This document shows, piece after piece, positions 12,998 to 27,456 of a stretch of DNA of 64,000 bases; position 1 is the stretch's first letter, and the number at the start of each line of letters is the position of its first letter. Both the position numbers and the translations under genes were made by a program. The notes under the pieces were generated by a model. It did no database searches. It saw only the letters and a list, made by a program, of their open reading frames with translations, and was not told the DNA's origin. Source of the stretch: Atrichornis clamosus (Eukaryota > Chordata > Aves > Passeriformes > Menuridae); assembly GCA_013400975.1 (NCBI GenBank), contig WBMZ01006371.1:52962-116961 (forward strand), in the 5' to 3' direction.

Positions 12998-14109
12998 AAC
13001 TGCAGTTCCTTAGATTTAAGCAGCCAAATATGTATAGTTAAATCAGTTTCCTGTACCACTGATTAGTTGCTAAACTTCTCAACTGTAATCCTGGGAGACA
13101 AGACTACTGAAGCTGTTTTTCCTAGATAAACTGCTGGTACCTGTGGAAGGTAGGACATAGACCTGAATGAAAAGACATTTGCTCTAATGAGAACTTGTTT
13201 AATGTGCAGAATTACTTGTCAAATGTATTTTTGTGGAACCTACACACTAACATTTACTGCTACAGACCCTTACTAAGAAATCACATCCTACCTGTTCTAA
13301 GCTTCCACACCCAATTTAGACACATTGCCAAGCTGAGTCAAAAGGGAGCACCAATGAAGCATTTGATTTAATTATTTTTATTTTTAATCAGGAATTAAGT
13401 GGCACTTACGAAATCATGTTCTATCAGAACATGGTTTCCTGGTCTCACGAAGTCTCTTTATTTAGTCTAGCTGTTACAGTGAGTTAAGCAAATAAAAGAA
13501 ACCTCCAGTTGAGACATCATTCTTGCCTGTCTCTCTTCAGTATATAAATTTAGCTGTTAGTTTCAATCCAGGAATAATAGAATAAATTGGTTTTCTGTGT
13601 CATTCAAGTTTTCTTTCTCATCTTGGTTCAATATTTAAAATTGCTTCAGCTTCCTAAAAGCTTGAACCATTTTCTTTCTCATAGCACTCAACAGTATATA
13701 CAAATTAAACAAAATAAAAATCATAACAGAATAGTGTAGTGGTTCTGCACAGCCAGTTTAACAGTTCATAATAATAGTACTGGTAAGGCAACATTAGTTG
13801 CTCATAAAACACAATTACACACTTAAAGGATTTTCTTCCTCAAGAGGTCATATAAAAACAGGAAAGTGTTCCTGGTACTTCTGTTACTTTTTTGCATGCT
13901 GCCATAATACCTTATGTTTTAAATGCTTTAAAACATTTAAAGTGAAAAGCATGAGAACTGTTTCCTTTTCAAGTATTTTGCTTTCCCTGAATACTATTCA
14001 TCAAACTTAATGCACAAAGCAAGGAACACAAAGGAATCTATTTTAAAAGCATAGGGAATTAACTAAACTGATTTATTTCATGGCACAGCAGGATTTGTGT
14101 TTTACTTAC

Positions 14110-15895
14110 ATGCTATTTATTGCAAAAATTCAGCAAAATGTACAATTTCTTTGAGAAAACTGCAAACATTTGTCATTGCAAGAAAAAAGCACGTTTTCTT
14201 TTCAATAGTATTTTAATATTTGTACAATTATTTAGAATTGTAAAGAGATTGTGTATTTACCTATATAAAAGAAATCTTCAAATAATACATAAAGTTAGCC
14301 TACATTATAAAACCAAAACACATCGGACTGAAATATATGTTTGCATTTTTCTTTATTAAAATTATGGCACTTAATAGCAGAAATAATAATAATAGGGCTC
14401 CACAATCAGAAGCAGTATCATTTTCCAAACATCACATTTCTTTGAGAACAAAGCCTTTATAATTTACTCAAAACTGAAGCAGCCCTCATCATTGTTTTTT
14501 AATTTTGTATTACAATGCTATCACAGCTGTATCAGTCCTGCAAGGTTGTTGTTGTTTATTTTTCTTTGTATTCTGTAAGTCAAATTGCAGTTTCATTGTG
14601 CTGTCAAGTAGGCAATTGTAACAGCATGCCACTGGAAAATGTTTAACATTTATGTTTAATGTGACTGATCCAGCAAAGAAAAATCCTTCCATTTAGCATT
14701 ATCCTTTTATTTTTTATTTTTTAGAATTTTTTTACAAAAACCTAATGTTGAACATACTGCATGACATTACCAAAAGTATTAGAAACTATAAAAGAAAGAG
14801 TGTGAACTATTAATCAGATTTCTCTAGGGCTGTAGTGAACAACAAAACAAAAAGAGCATTACATTGCAGCACCCTTAAACATGTAACAAAAAACAGTGCT
14901 CTGTGTACACCAAAAATGGGTTACTGAATTGTACTATTACCAATGTTTGTTGGTGGAAAAATATATATATATGTACACACACAAGGCACACACGCAGGGG
15001 GAAAAAAAAAGAAACTCAAGCATTTAGACGTCTGAAAACCAAGTTTTGGCGTTCAAAAAAAATCATAGAACACCATATAATAATGTTCACAGATCTTATA
15101 TCATCCACATGCATTTAATTAAACAAAAGATGACAAACTCTAAGAAAAAAATTAAATACTTCATTATTTTATAATAAAGTAAATGCAATCAATGCATGAC
15201 ATGACGTTGCATGTTTAATCAAGTATCATTATTCAGCATTAAAATAACTGTACCAGTTTACAGGTACTGAACTACCCTTTAAATGTTTACAATGTGATGC
15301 TGCAGCAAATTTATAATCAGATCCAGCTGATAAGAGTATTACTATGAGTGACATGAATGTCCACAGACCACAAAAGAATACAGTTATGCTTTGAAACAAT
15401 ATCTCCAAAGTTATTTTAACTTCCACCCCATCTCCCATTTCATTGTATGTCCAGTCTTAAGTACATTGAAAACTGACATTACCCTTTCAGAAACATTATA
15501 TTAAATGAAGTAAATCTAATAAGGAGTTATAATTACAGGCTTCACCTAACAGAAAGCCAAGCTTTGATTATATAAAGTGCAGTTCAATAATATGCCAATT
15601 ATTCACAATGTTGTGCATACATCTAATTTTTGCAGCTCAATTTCCTTGCAAATTCTAAAAAATATTCATGTTTTACAGTTTGCTTAACAGCAGGCTCAGA
15701 TAAGAAAAAAATCCCGTTTAAATAAATTTCAATTCTAGTACTTCACTACCATCCACCTTTGTGCACTACACTTCTAAACTGCTTGGCAACATGTAACCTC
15801 TTGGACATTCCATGACTTGCACCATTGCATTTGTATCCCATCACATGAAACACCTTAGCTCTTGACAAAACAGTCCCCTAACCTCTTCAAATCGT
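14110..15895 (-). other. SACS: SACS 3' UTR (approximate)
   Basis: AT-rich sequence following the SACS stop. On the - strand AATAAA hexamers occur at 14718-14713, 14711-14706, 14560-14555, 14357-14352 and 14121-14116. I cannot tell which is used; the length to 14352 or 14116 (1.5-1.8 kb) is what I would expect for this gene. The left border is inferred only. Confidence 0.4.
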
Positions 15896-18800
15896 TTATA
15901 CTTTTTGTTGTATAAAGTTTTCAAGTTTTATTATGATACAAGCAGTACATTCCATCACCCTCATAGCAACTTCTGAAGTAAACCTATCATTGGGAATCTG
16001 TGGAAAAGGAAGTAAGTCAGGATATCTAGTTTTTAAGCTATCTACTCCATAAGCCTCCAATGTCTGAACATCATTTGTAAGTCCTTCAAGTTGCTGACTG
16101 TACTCCTCTATCTTTTGTGCAAGGGCTGCTGGTTTTACATCTTTGTCTGACTTGCCCTTCACAGCGTAGTCAGCTGCAATCAAGGCTAGTTTAGTCGAAA
16201 GGTAGCACTTAAAGCACACCCATTCATTGGCATTTTTATGAAGGTCATTTCGTGCAGCTGAAAAGTTGGCTCGGGCCTGCCTAAGCCATCGTCGTGCCTC
16301 CACAGGATTGCCAACGGACCTGAACGTGGGTGGGACAAAAAAGCGTTGTGTGTAAGATGGCCCTGTGGAAGAGGGACACTTTTCTTTATACTGTTGCCTT
16401 TCAGATTTGTGGCTTGTTGCTTCCTGATTCCATGAAGTGTAAAATCTCTGAAATGAAAATTTATCTGACTGAAATCGAGAAGCAGAGGATGAAAATGGTC
16501 TTCTTGAGGCTCTGTCCATATTTTGATCCATAAATGCCTGTTTTTCCATCCTGTTAATCTCATTCTGTAAATGTTTGAAAACCTCATTAGCTATATCAAG
16601 ATTCTCTGCATTTTTATCTGGATGCCATTTAAGATACAGCCTCCTAATAATCTTTTTTCTTTCAGATTCCGGAAGCTTCCACGCCTGTTCAATCACAGAT
16701 GTCACTTCTCTTAATATTTCTGGCAACGAGTTTGACTTAATCTTTTTTGGAGAGTGATGTTTTGAGGACATTGTTTTGTGGCTCTCTCTACCAGTGAAGA
16801 GAGGTGGAATTGCCCTCGGTCCATGGGCTGGAAATTCTGTAGGGCTGGTTGGGGTAGAAGGTGTGCTATCCCTGCCTTGAGAACTTTCCTCTGGTCTAGA
16901 AAATTTGTACAAGTCAAGAGAGCTCACTATTTTATATTCACTATATCCAATATCAATCTGGTAAATCTTCCCTAGAAAACTGTGACTCTCATCATCTTCT
17001 CTTTCTACTTCTTGCACAATGATTGCATAGGTATAGGTTGGCTGGTATGATCCATATATATCACCACCTTCAGAATCAACAAGGTAACCAACATATTCAC
17101 CAGGATAAAATACATTCATTGGATCCATAAGAAGAGTATAGTGAATTTCAGCTGGTATAGGAGTGCCAGGTGTTGGTAGTTCCAGTTTTGATGGCTCAGA
17201 AGAGTCATACTTCACTCCTAAACTGTCAAGCTTCTCACTGATCCGATAAATATCATTACAACCCAGCATGGCAATTAAATATGAGGTATCAGAAATCAGG
17301 TTGTCCGTTGCAGATTTTAAAGTCATGGCTAATGCTAAGAGGAAATTTATGTCTTTGCTGTCAGAATGCTGAATATAAAGCAATATTACTGCATTTCCAT
17401 ATCTTTTCAAGAAAGCAAATGTTTCACTCTTGCTGTGGGGAATAGGAGCAAACCCTTTGACTCTTAATGTTGTTTGCAACTTCTCGAAACAGGAAACTTT
17501 CAAACCTTCTCGCAAAGCTTTGCAAAGTCTTACTGCTTTTTCTTCATTAGCCAGAAAAGCATTGTCATTTTCATGCTTCATAATCCTAATGAGTCCTGTA
17601 ATGAATTGTTCTGAAGACAACAGCAACTGTAACCTTCCCTGCAAAGAACATAATGCTCCAAACTGACAAATTTTGGGAGACTCTTCATCCAACTGTTCTT
17701 CAAGAATACTGCTAAGTAAGCGAGGCCTCAGTTTCTGAGGGAATAACATTATCAATTTAGTGTGAAAACCATGGTCTTTGCCCAAATAACACTGGCTAAG
17801 ATCAACAAGCATCTGCACACCAATGTTACCTTGGATTCTGCTTTTGTAGTGGGGTGCATCATCAAAAACTAAGATACTAGACTTTACCAACCTACCATCT
17901 TGACTGGGAAGGTAAAGGGCAAAATCCCTCATATTCTCAAGGTCATTCCTAACCTTTACAGAATCATTCTGAAGACTTTTGAACAGGCCTGAAACTACTC
18001 TTTTAACTGTGCGCATTTCATTAGGATCCAATTGCTTTCCTTCTGAGTTCTTATATATGCGACCTAGAACTTCAACATACTGCTTTGTGGAAATAACATC
18101 TTCAGTACCCAAATGTTTAAATAACTGATGGAAAGTACCAAGTTCTAAAGGAAGTTTGTAAAGGTAAGGTTTAAAATCAGATTCATACTCAAGGTTTATT
18201 ACCACCTCTTCAGGCTTAAGGAGCTTCCAACCTTCTTCCACCATCACAAAAGAAACTCCGCGAAGCTGAAAGCGGAATTCCCTCTTCTCTGCACTAAGAA
18301 ACTCATAAATGCTTCTTAGGACCTTGGCCCTAGTTTTCACCATGTCCTCATCCAAAGTTGTTATATTGCATACGTTCCTGCAGTTATTGATAACTTTGTC
18401 CAGAGGAGGGTCCAAATTAACATTCAGCATGGTTAAAACTTGCTCAAGCTGTTCTTGAGCACCAAGACTACTCCCCTCCTGCTCTTTGATGCTTAAAGGT
18501 GTTGCTTTCTCAGGAAGAATGGGACATGACGTCCACAGCAACTGCAACACATCAGTCTGCTTGAATTTTGGATTCACTTGTGCCCCATTGAATCGTATAA
18601 GAGGAAGTGTCCCATTAACTTCTTGATACTGAGGATGAAATCTCACAAATTCTGCAGGAGCTCGTTCAGGGCACAGAAAAGGAATTAATGACAATTCTTT
18701 CAGAAAATTTCCTGAAAAAAGGTCAGTTCGTTCTTGAAATATGTGATGAAGGAGGACATCAACAGTATTCTGTAGTGTTTCCTTAGACCAGTTTTCTGTA

Positions 18801-21800
18801 TTTGCTCGCATGCTGATTTCCTTAGCAAACTGTAGTAACTGCTGCTGTGAAATGATGAATTTCAATCCGATATGTCGCAGAAAAGTTACCCATGATGGAA
18901 GGAATGCAGCTTGATTTTTCGGTTTTGTAAGTTGCTCTAGCTTCTTAAAAAAATCTTGAGGTATAAAGAATTTTTCAGGAAGCATAACTTCAAAGACTTT
19001 TACAGTCCTGTCATAAAAATATTTTGCAGGTTTTAACCTATTGCTTGCATCATGAATGATCAAAATGCTTTCAAGCTTTTCAAACAGCTGTTCTTTCATT
19101 TCTGAAGTTTCTTCAATGCTAGTTAGCCTATTCTTTAAGTAGATCAAATGTTCTAATTTTGCATCATAAGACAGACTTTCAATTTTTGGCAAAAGATGCT
19201 TCAAGTACACTTCAAGATCATCCACAGAGACACAGCCAAGCAGAGTATACAAATCTTTCAAATGAACCTTCTCTTCAAGAAAAGCCGATGAAGTTGACTG
19301 CGTCCATCTGTCTACTTCTACTGATGGGATGCTTTTCGTGAGGACATAACAAGTCCCATATTTTGAAATGCTGATGTATCGGCCACTAATCGATTTGTAA
19401 CATGGAAGAGACTTTAAAATTTTAATGTCATCCTGAGATGTCAAATGGCATAAGTTGCAATTGAAGTACATTAAGAGAGCCTCAAAGTCATTTTCTGCTA
19501 ACTTTTCAGTCTTAAAAGTTGACGTCTGTACCATATATTGTATGGCTTTCAGAATGCTTGAAGGATTATCTATGTTTGCTGTACGTCCTGACAACAAAGG
19601 CACTAAAGCACTGTCTTTGGAGCAAATTTTGTTCAATGCCAGCTGAATACAGCCTGTTTTCATTAAAGTATGGAAGACTTTATCACTCTGAGCATTTGGA
19701 AAAAGAGCTATATGCATAATGCTGAGTGGCAGCAAAACATCACACTCTGGCACAACAAGATGATTGGCTGAGACAGTAAACTTTACACCCGGGAGCAAAG
19801 TCCAGTCCTTCAATGTTTCAATAACACCATCAAATTTTGCTTGCGTATCTTCTTGCTCTTCCTTAATATTTATAGACTCACTGATAAAATGCCAGGCACT
19901 TTTAAGCCAAGATTCACTTGCAAAGTTTTCCTTCCATTTCATACAATTTCTAGTTTTATATTCTCTAGGCAACACAGATGATAACAATTCAGCAAAACTT
20001 CTGATATCAAAGACTTTTGCTACTTCACTGCTGAGCAGAATATTGTTGTATCTCAAATACAATGTGTTCATAAAGAGATCCTTGCGAGATGGAATCAGTT
20101 CATGGTATGTTGTCAAGAACTTCGGTCGCTTTGAATCAAAAACTTGCAAAACATTGTCAAGAGTAATAAGGAGTGGCAAACCCTCAATTTGGATTTCATT
20201 TTCTTCTGCATCTTTGAAACAGTAGTCAACCAGGAGTTTGAGACTATGGAAGAGTTTCAAATTTGTCTGCTGAAGACGACAGGGTAACTTTCCAATGTGG
20301 CAGTTAGAGTCTGGAAAAGAAAACGTCATCAAAAACAATCGGACGTCAGCAGGTGTCACATAGGTGACAGGAATATCTGCGTCTACCAAACAGTGGTAGA
20401 GATTTGCAGTCTCATCACAGTTATATACCAAATTAAATCCGATTTCTAAGAGTAAATGCTTGAGTCTGTAAACGTTTTCAGCCACTGTCTTCCGTGTTGT
20501 GATGTTGTATTCTGTATTTTTGAGGTGCTGCAATTCATCTTGTAGCAAATTGTCAAAGAATGGTCTGCCTTTGTTCACAGTAGACATGTTAACCCACGTG
20601 ATGATAACAGCAGAATGCAAATCAGAACCATCAACATTTGGAGCTCGCATAACAGGTAAAAGACGCTTCAAATCTTCATAAATGCAACTGTAGACAGCTT
20701 TCACTAAACAATACCAATCTGGTTGAATATCAAGTCTATTAACTGGAAAAAAGGATAAAAATTTTTTTAAAGTGTCTTTCACAGCATGAATAGGTGTGTT
20801 TTGCAGTACTGATACTGCAGGATCAGTGCCTGGAAAATACCTCTTCTTCAGCTGAATCAGTAGTTCAACATAGGCTGGTGCTATCAGTGCTGTCATTAGA
20901 CTACTATTCCAGTCACTTCTAACTCCAACACCATTATCATCACGCCACAGATTCCTTCTTGCAGAGTCCAGAGCAAAGTGTCCATTCACATGGAAAGGTA
21001 ATCCAGTTTCTAATGATAAGGGTAAGAAACAGAATGCTCTGTGGGGTTTTTTGTAATTATGAGTAATGCAAGCTGCTACTCCACCACGAGGGAAAAGAGT
21101 GATGTCCTCATTCTTGTGGGCTGAAACCACACTTTTGGATACCTTTTCCATGGCAGAAAAGCCTGACCTGTTACAAATTAACCAAGTTGTAAGATTTCCT
21201 TCAGAGTCTTCAGTATCCATTGTGTAAGTAATCTGCTGCACAGGTATTTCACTTAGCTGTTTTTTTTTAGTTACACTGTCGATCACAGATGCATGGAATT
21301 GCTTTCGTTTCAGTCTGTCTCCATCAGTGATTTTGCCCTGCACAGAATACAGGACATTCAGTGCTCCTGTCGTTTTTTCTATCTCACAAATGGAAATTTT
21401 TTCCATATGGTTCAAAAACATCAAGAGTTCTGCTCCATCTGTACGAAGCTTATCTAAAAGATTTTGGACCATTCTATCTGAGCACGGAACTGAGGAAATT
21501 TCTGATACTTTCGCCATTTCTCCATTTCGAAGAGGAAACCTAAACATTGTACAGTTGTCCAGTTTAAAGTGATTTCCTAAGTAGAGATCCAGTACATCTG
21601 AGAACTGTGTTCTGAAATCTGCATCTAAATCTCTAAACATGCGGCCAGGACTTGTTGATGTTGAACCTGGTGCATATCTTGCATGAGGATCAAAAATACA
21701 AAGTATATCATTGCCAGACAGGAAAGAAGGGCAATCAGTAATGTGATAAACAGAATTGAAACCTATACCATATTGCCCAGTTTTACAGGGATTTCCTACT

Positions 21801-24800
21801 TTTGTACCTTTTCCAAGGTTCTGAATTCCCCGAATATCATCTTCTGTAAAAGGCTGATTGTTGTAAACACACAGTGCTGGTCCTTGAAGTGGTGCCCATT
21901 TCTCATCAAATATTCTATCGGCTGGATGCTGTCTAGGATCAAACACAAAACAGATCTCTGTAGCTTTTGCATCATCTGCATTCTGAAGGAGCTCTTTCAG
22001 CATTTCTTTCTCTGAAGGGTAAGCATTCAGAATGCTTTTTATTCTACTTGTCAATTTTTCTTTCTGGCCAAATTCAGTTCCAAGGGTAGTAAAACAGATA
22101 TTTGATGCATATCTTTCTAAAGCTTTATGGCGTTTTGGTATTGCTCCAAGCTTCACTGCAACTTCTCTTGGAATATCACCATGACAATATTTAACAGTTG
22201 TGTCTTTAACTTTAATCCATGGACAGTCATTGTAACACAAAGATTTTGCAGGCAGAAGTGCAAGACGAGTATCCGGCAACAAAATCTCACCATATTTTTT
22301 CTCACAAAATTCCTGCTTCTTCTCTCTAATGAGGCCCCATATTCCTTCACTAATTATTCTCCTGCAGAGCTGAAAGTTGTCTTCTGTTAGTTGTTTGGTC
22401 CCTCTTTCCTGATTTATTAATTCCAGAACTACAGCAAAGTCTTCAACTGTAAAAGCCTGTCTTACACCCACACTTTCAAACAGCTCACGGAAACTATTTT
22501 TATATTTGTTAGGCAACTGGTAGAGATAGGGTGCTGCTTCAAAATTCAAATGAAAAGACACTTTTGTTGGATCAGCATACACATTCTCAACCAAAATAAA
22601 ACTACAGTTTGTCAGCTGTTCAATTATCATGGCTTTTGTTGATTCACTCTCTAGCATTGCTTCATGCAGATATTTGTAACAAGCATTAGTGATATTTTCT
22701 TGATACAATGTGATTCCATCAAACGACTTTGTGACTTCTTCTAACTGATTTATGACTAAATTAACAGCTGGTTTCTTCAGTAAACCCAAAAATTCTTTAA
22801 CAGCTAATGACAAAGTACCACAACCTTTAAAAGAATGGGAATTCTCATTAAGAATTGGTTGTGTGAGGCAAACTATATCTTGATGATCAGCAGTGAAAAG
22901 ATCAGTTGCTGAAAACATTGCTTCAGGCTGAAAATCACTGCCTTTCCACTGCAGTGAGAAGCCTGCTGGTTTGCCGAGAAAAGGCAGGAAAGGAATGTTT
23001 TGACATTTTGCAGCAAATTCTTTAGCTCTAGGATCTCTAGATTTTAGTTTTTCATCAATAAGACTCAATATAATACTGCTCCTGAGACAACCTGCAGCAT
23101 GATCAGTTTTGTTAATTTCAGCTACTGACTCTGCACGTTCTATCAGATCTTCCCATAAAATGTCATCTTTAGCCATTCCCAACTGAACAAGTTTGACCAA
23201 AATAACAGGGTTAAGATAATCCTGAGTGGTACCATATGGAAATCTTCCGTCCTCAGCATCATACAACTTCGCAACTCTTCCTTCAGGATGAATCAGTCTT
23301 GATGGTGTAACTAATGAATGTCCATCCAATGAACAGGGAATACATGGAGTAGCACGAAGAATTCCTGAGAACTCCTCAACTTTTTCATTGAGAACGTAAC
23401 GCATTAAAGGATCACGCAGCTCTGCATCAATCTCCTGAACATTAGGGAAAAATACCTCAGAAAAGAACTGTTTCTCAGAGAAAGTGTTTTCCATTAATAT
23501 GTATTTGCATCCTGCTTCTTCAAATCCTGTCTTTACCCAGGATGGGAGATCTACAGCACACAGATTTTTGGAACTAGTTTTTTTAAGGTACTTCAGAAAG
23601 ATCTTGAAGGCTGATGGCCCAACATCTGGCCGCTTCAGTATGGAGTCGTCTAAAAACCTTACATTCTTCATAGAAACCCAAGACAAACCATCAGAAAACA
23701 CTTTGATCCCTTCTTTGCTTTTCATATGAGCTATATCCTCATAAAACCCTTGACAAATAACAGAAAAATCATCGTGAACTGAATCGGGATCTGGCCACAC
23801 TGCACAGTAGCTGTAGTCAACTAGCTCACCATTGATTGCCATGTCACGTAAAACACAAAGGGCTTCTATGTAGGCTTTTACAATAACATGCCTCATGAAT
23901 ACTGTATTCCACCTTCCTTTCGTGTCTGTTTTCCAGATCTCTTTCCGATTTGAAGTAACTGCAAAGCAGCCATTTATATGAAGAGGTAAGCCTGTTTTTA
24001 TTCGCAGAGGTAAATAGCAGAATACTTCACCTATGTTGTTGCAATTAGGTTTCACAATCCATTTTTGATCCTGGGTTTCAGACAGTAACACTCCTACTCC
24101 ACCACAGGGAACTAGGCCTAGTCTTCGTCCACTTTCATGCAAAGAAAATTTCAAAGCATCTCCAATGTCCATGCAAGAACATATAAGCCACGTGGTTGAA
24201 TCTACTGTTTTCTGTGGCAATTCATCAGCTGATCTTTTCATCTGTCCTGATTTAGCCATTTCAAAGAAAGAGGCTGGATCATCTTCAGTACCTCTGAAAA
24301 GTGGAGACTGTAAATCAGCAATCCGCCTAAATACATGGTGAAATTCTTCTACTACTATCTGTAAGATACACGATGACTTTGGTGTTTCAGCAGGAAGCTT
24401 TTTAGTACTGCTGCTGCAGACCTTCATGAGTTTAGCTGCTTCCTTTAAAACACTTACATTTGGTGCAGTCAAGGCTCTGGAAGAACACAGATTTTTTCTG
24501 ATAGTGACAACATCTTGTGCCACACTGGGATCATCTGCTTCAATTTTCAAGTATTTCAAAACCATTGAATTTACACTCTGAGCAAATATTATCAGTCTAT
24601 GACCACAAATGCTAAATTCATCCACAAGAGAGTAAATGTCTGCTGTATTGTAACATGCACTGCTGACTTCACTCACTTTAGCTTCCTGCTGGGTCCTAAA
24701 GGACAGCCTGAAAAGTGTTCCTTTGTAGCTGTAGGGAGATTCTACTGTCAGTGGTAGCTGGCAACCAAAAACTCCTATAAATGGTTTAAACTGGTTTGGA

Positions 24801-27456
24801 AATTTTCGCAGTCTCTTCTGTTGTTTACTCCAGTTGATTTTGATCCCAGGGTTAGATTTATCTCTGATATGCTTACTTATGTGGTTGACATTTGGATCAA
24901 ACATAATCATGAACTCCCGGCTCAAAATAATAGGAACATCAGTGATATGATAAACAGAATTGAATCCCAGTCCAAATTTTCCTACTTTGTCAACTTCACT
25001 CCTTTTTAGAGACTCTCCTAATCGAGTTATATTTAGGAAATCAGAGTCAGAAAACTCAGAATTATTGAATGACCACAAAGCTGGACCATGACATGCTGCC
25101 ATTCCTGGATCCAGAAGGTTCTCTCTTATATCCATATTTCTTCTCATGTCAATCAGGAAATTACATTCTGTTGCATTAGCGTCGTCAGCATTTTGAAGAA
25201 GCTCCTTAAAGATATCTGAAATTGAAGGGTATTCTTCCAAAATGTTTTTAATTCTTACAGTCAGAGGCTCTCTTTGCCCAGATTGCTCAAATCCCATATT
25301 TTCTGGATTAATGAGTCTTGTGCTAAGGCACGGAACATTTAACCACTCAGCAGTTTTCATTGGTATGTCTTCATGCACCAAAATTATGGGCTCAACAGAA
25401 TCTTCAAGCAAATCATTTAAGTCATCAACTTTGATGTCACAGTAACAGCACTCATGAATTGGCTTCATTGCAAGTTTGTAAGGAAGTTTGCCGCTGTACA
25501 GCGGCATGGGCGTATGCAGACTCGCAGGGATCTGATTGCTGTACAGCCATCTGATGATGCTCAGCATGATGTGAAGGCTCTGCTTACTCTCTTGTTCCGA
25601 GAGACACTGCTCACTCTTTAGGTATATCTTCTGAATGACCATAGAAACGTGGTCTGGTGTTAACTCCTCAATTGAGCCACAACATTTAAACAACTGGTGA
25701 AACTTCGCCATAGTTTTAGGCACATAATGTAGATAAGGTTGGAGATCAAGATCAGGAACTGACTTTATTACTGCTTGTGTGAGGGAACAAAATGTTTTAC
25801 CTGTCCAAACCCAGGGAAATTTCAAGGCTTTAAAAGCTTCTTTGCCCTCTTCTAGGTGATCATGCATAAATCCATAAATCTCAAGCAAGATATGCTGAAA
25901 TTGATAGTAGTCCTCATCACTAAAGGCTTTAGAACTATGCCAATCCACCACCACCTTGAAATGTTTCAAGACTGCTTTTATGCTGGGCTTGGTGGGAATG
26001 CCAAGTGCTTTTTCTATATCCAACAGTACATTTTCCACAAGAGGAACTGAGGAACCAACTAAAATTGCATGTGATATATCACACATTTCTGGTGGCAAAC
26101 AAAAATTACAATGATCTCCTTTCCAAACTAAGGACCCTGGATAATTTGGGGGCCTTTCCTTACTTGCAGGAATCCATTTTATCTTTTTCATTGCAGCTTT
26201 TGTTTCAGATGAGTGAAGTAGTGTATGGTTTTTGTTCAAAATTGTCAAGAGAGTTCTAGCTTTTCTTAACAGCAAATCATGATTGGTGTTAGAGTTAGCA
26301 TGCAAACTTTCAATTTTTTTTGCCACTCTCAAGATATCATTTTCCTCAAGATTGGCTTCATTTTTTAAGCCTATTTGTCTCAGTGAATGAAGAATATCTG
26401 AGGATGTAAAAATAACAGGGGGGAAGCAGCTTTCCTCCTCAGTGTAAAATAAATGTTGCAGAAGTTCTACCTCAGGATCAAAGAGTTCATTTGCTGACAT
26501 TATCTTTTCTGGTGAAATCTTAATAAACTGTAGTGGTGTCAGCCAGTCTATCACATCTGCATTCTCATTTTTCAGAAAAGTCAGATTTTCAAGAACCCAT
26601 TGCATTATCTGTGCTGTTTCATCATATGAATAAAAATCACTTCTTATGTCTTCTATAACAAACTTCAAGCAATCTGTGCTCTTTAGCTGTTCTATTTTCA
26701 GCAGATTAGCTAAGCGAATAGTTGCTTCATCACTGCTGTCAATTATTGGAACAGAAAATCTTAAACCAGGAGGAATTTTGGCAGTGTGGTGTAATACCTT
26801 ACTACCTTTTAGCCCTGTAAAAACAGGGGCACTTTCATCAGATGATTTTTCAATTTTTTTAAATATTAGCAATTCCTGAATAATTCTCTTCTCCTTTTCA
26901 CTTGCATCTGTTAAACTGGCTAAGAATGCCCTAAGAGCATCTTTATGTGTTGACGGGAATGATGCAACCTGATTGCATAGTTTCTGTAAGGATATTTTTT
27001 CCATTATTTGTAAAACAGCACTTGGCAATGGTGGATGCACATATTTTTTTATAAGTGGATGTTGAATAGAAATATCCAGTTTCTTAAGTACAACTCCACC
27101 AACTTTCTGAATAATGTCAGCTAAATATTCTGGGAGTTGAGTCTCAGATTCATCTTCCAGAATGATCGGTGATGGATTCCTAAATCTAACCAGTTCCACT
27201 GATGTTTGATTTTCCTCCAGCAGCGTCTTGGGGATAAGTGGCATTTCATCAAACACACTCAAGTCATCAGAAAAATGTATATACAGATTCTTCCAGACCA
27301 TCTTCAGCCAGGAAACTGATGGGTGCTTTTTTTCTTCCAAACCTGGATACCACTGTACCACCACATCTGTCCCAGGCCACACACTGTTCATAACTTCTTT
27401 AATGAGCCGGGCAAACCTTTCTGGGTTCAGAAGCTGCAGCTGAGTGCATGGCCTCC
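15896..27456 (-). CDS. SACS: SACS exon 9: giant terminal coding exon
   Basis: 11561 coding bases from acceptor TATAATTTCAG (27467-27457) to TAA at 15898-15896, encoding residues 721-4573 without interruption. It starts [17 protein letters not shown], so 65 coding bases precede the first in-frame ATG at 27391. It contains SIRPT repeats 2 (N-box at 25204, [10 protein letters not shown] box from 24976) and 3 (N-box at 21994, box from 21772), the J domain (HPD codons 16624-16616) and the HEPN domain. Such a giant exon is a known feature of vertebrate SACS. Repeats are absent from it although they are common in the surrounding introns. Identity to human is highest at the C-terminus and lower in the region just after the exon start. 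Confidence 0.98.

Larger units (their letters stand above)
9866..14100. other. SGCG-SACS intergenic gap
   Basis: AT-rich sequence between the two convergent genes with no recognised gene. It holds a small 17-bp repeat cluster (11424-11469), an orphan exon-like segment (11554-11630) and a short perfect hairpin (12972-12997). The ends of both UTRs are uncertain, so the gap borders are approximate. Confidence 0.6.

Noticed and set aside
19764..20225. 153-codon + strand open frame opposite SACS exon 9
   Set aside because: It is a shadow of the conserved sacsin coding sequence; there is no independent start context, splice signal or family match.
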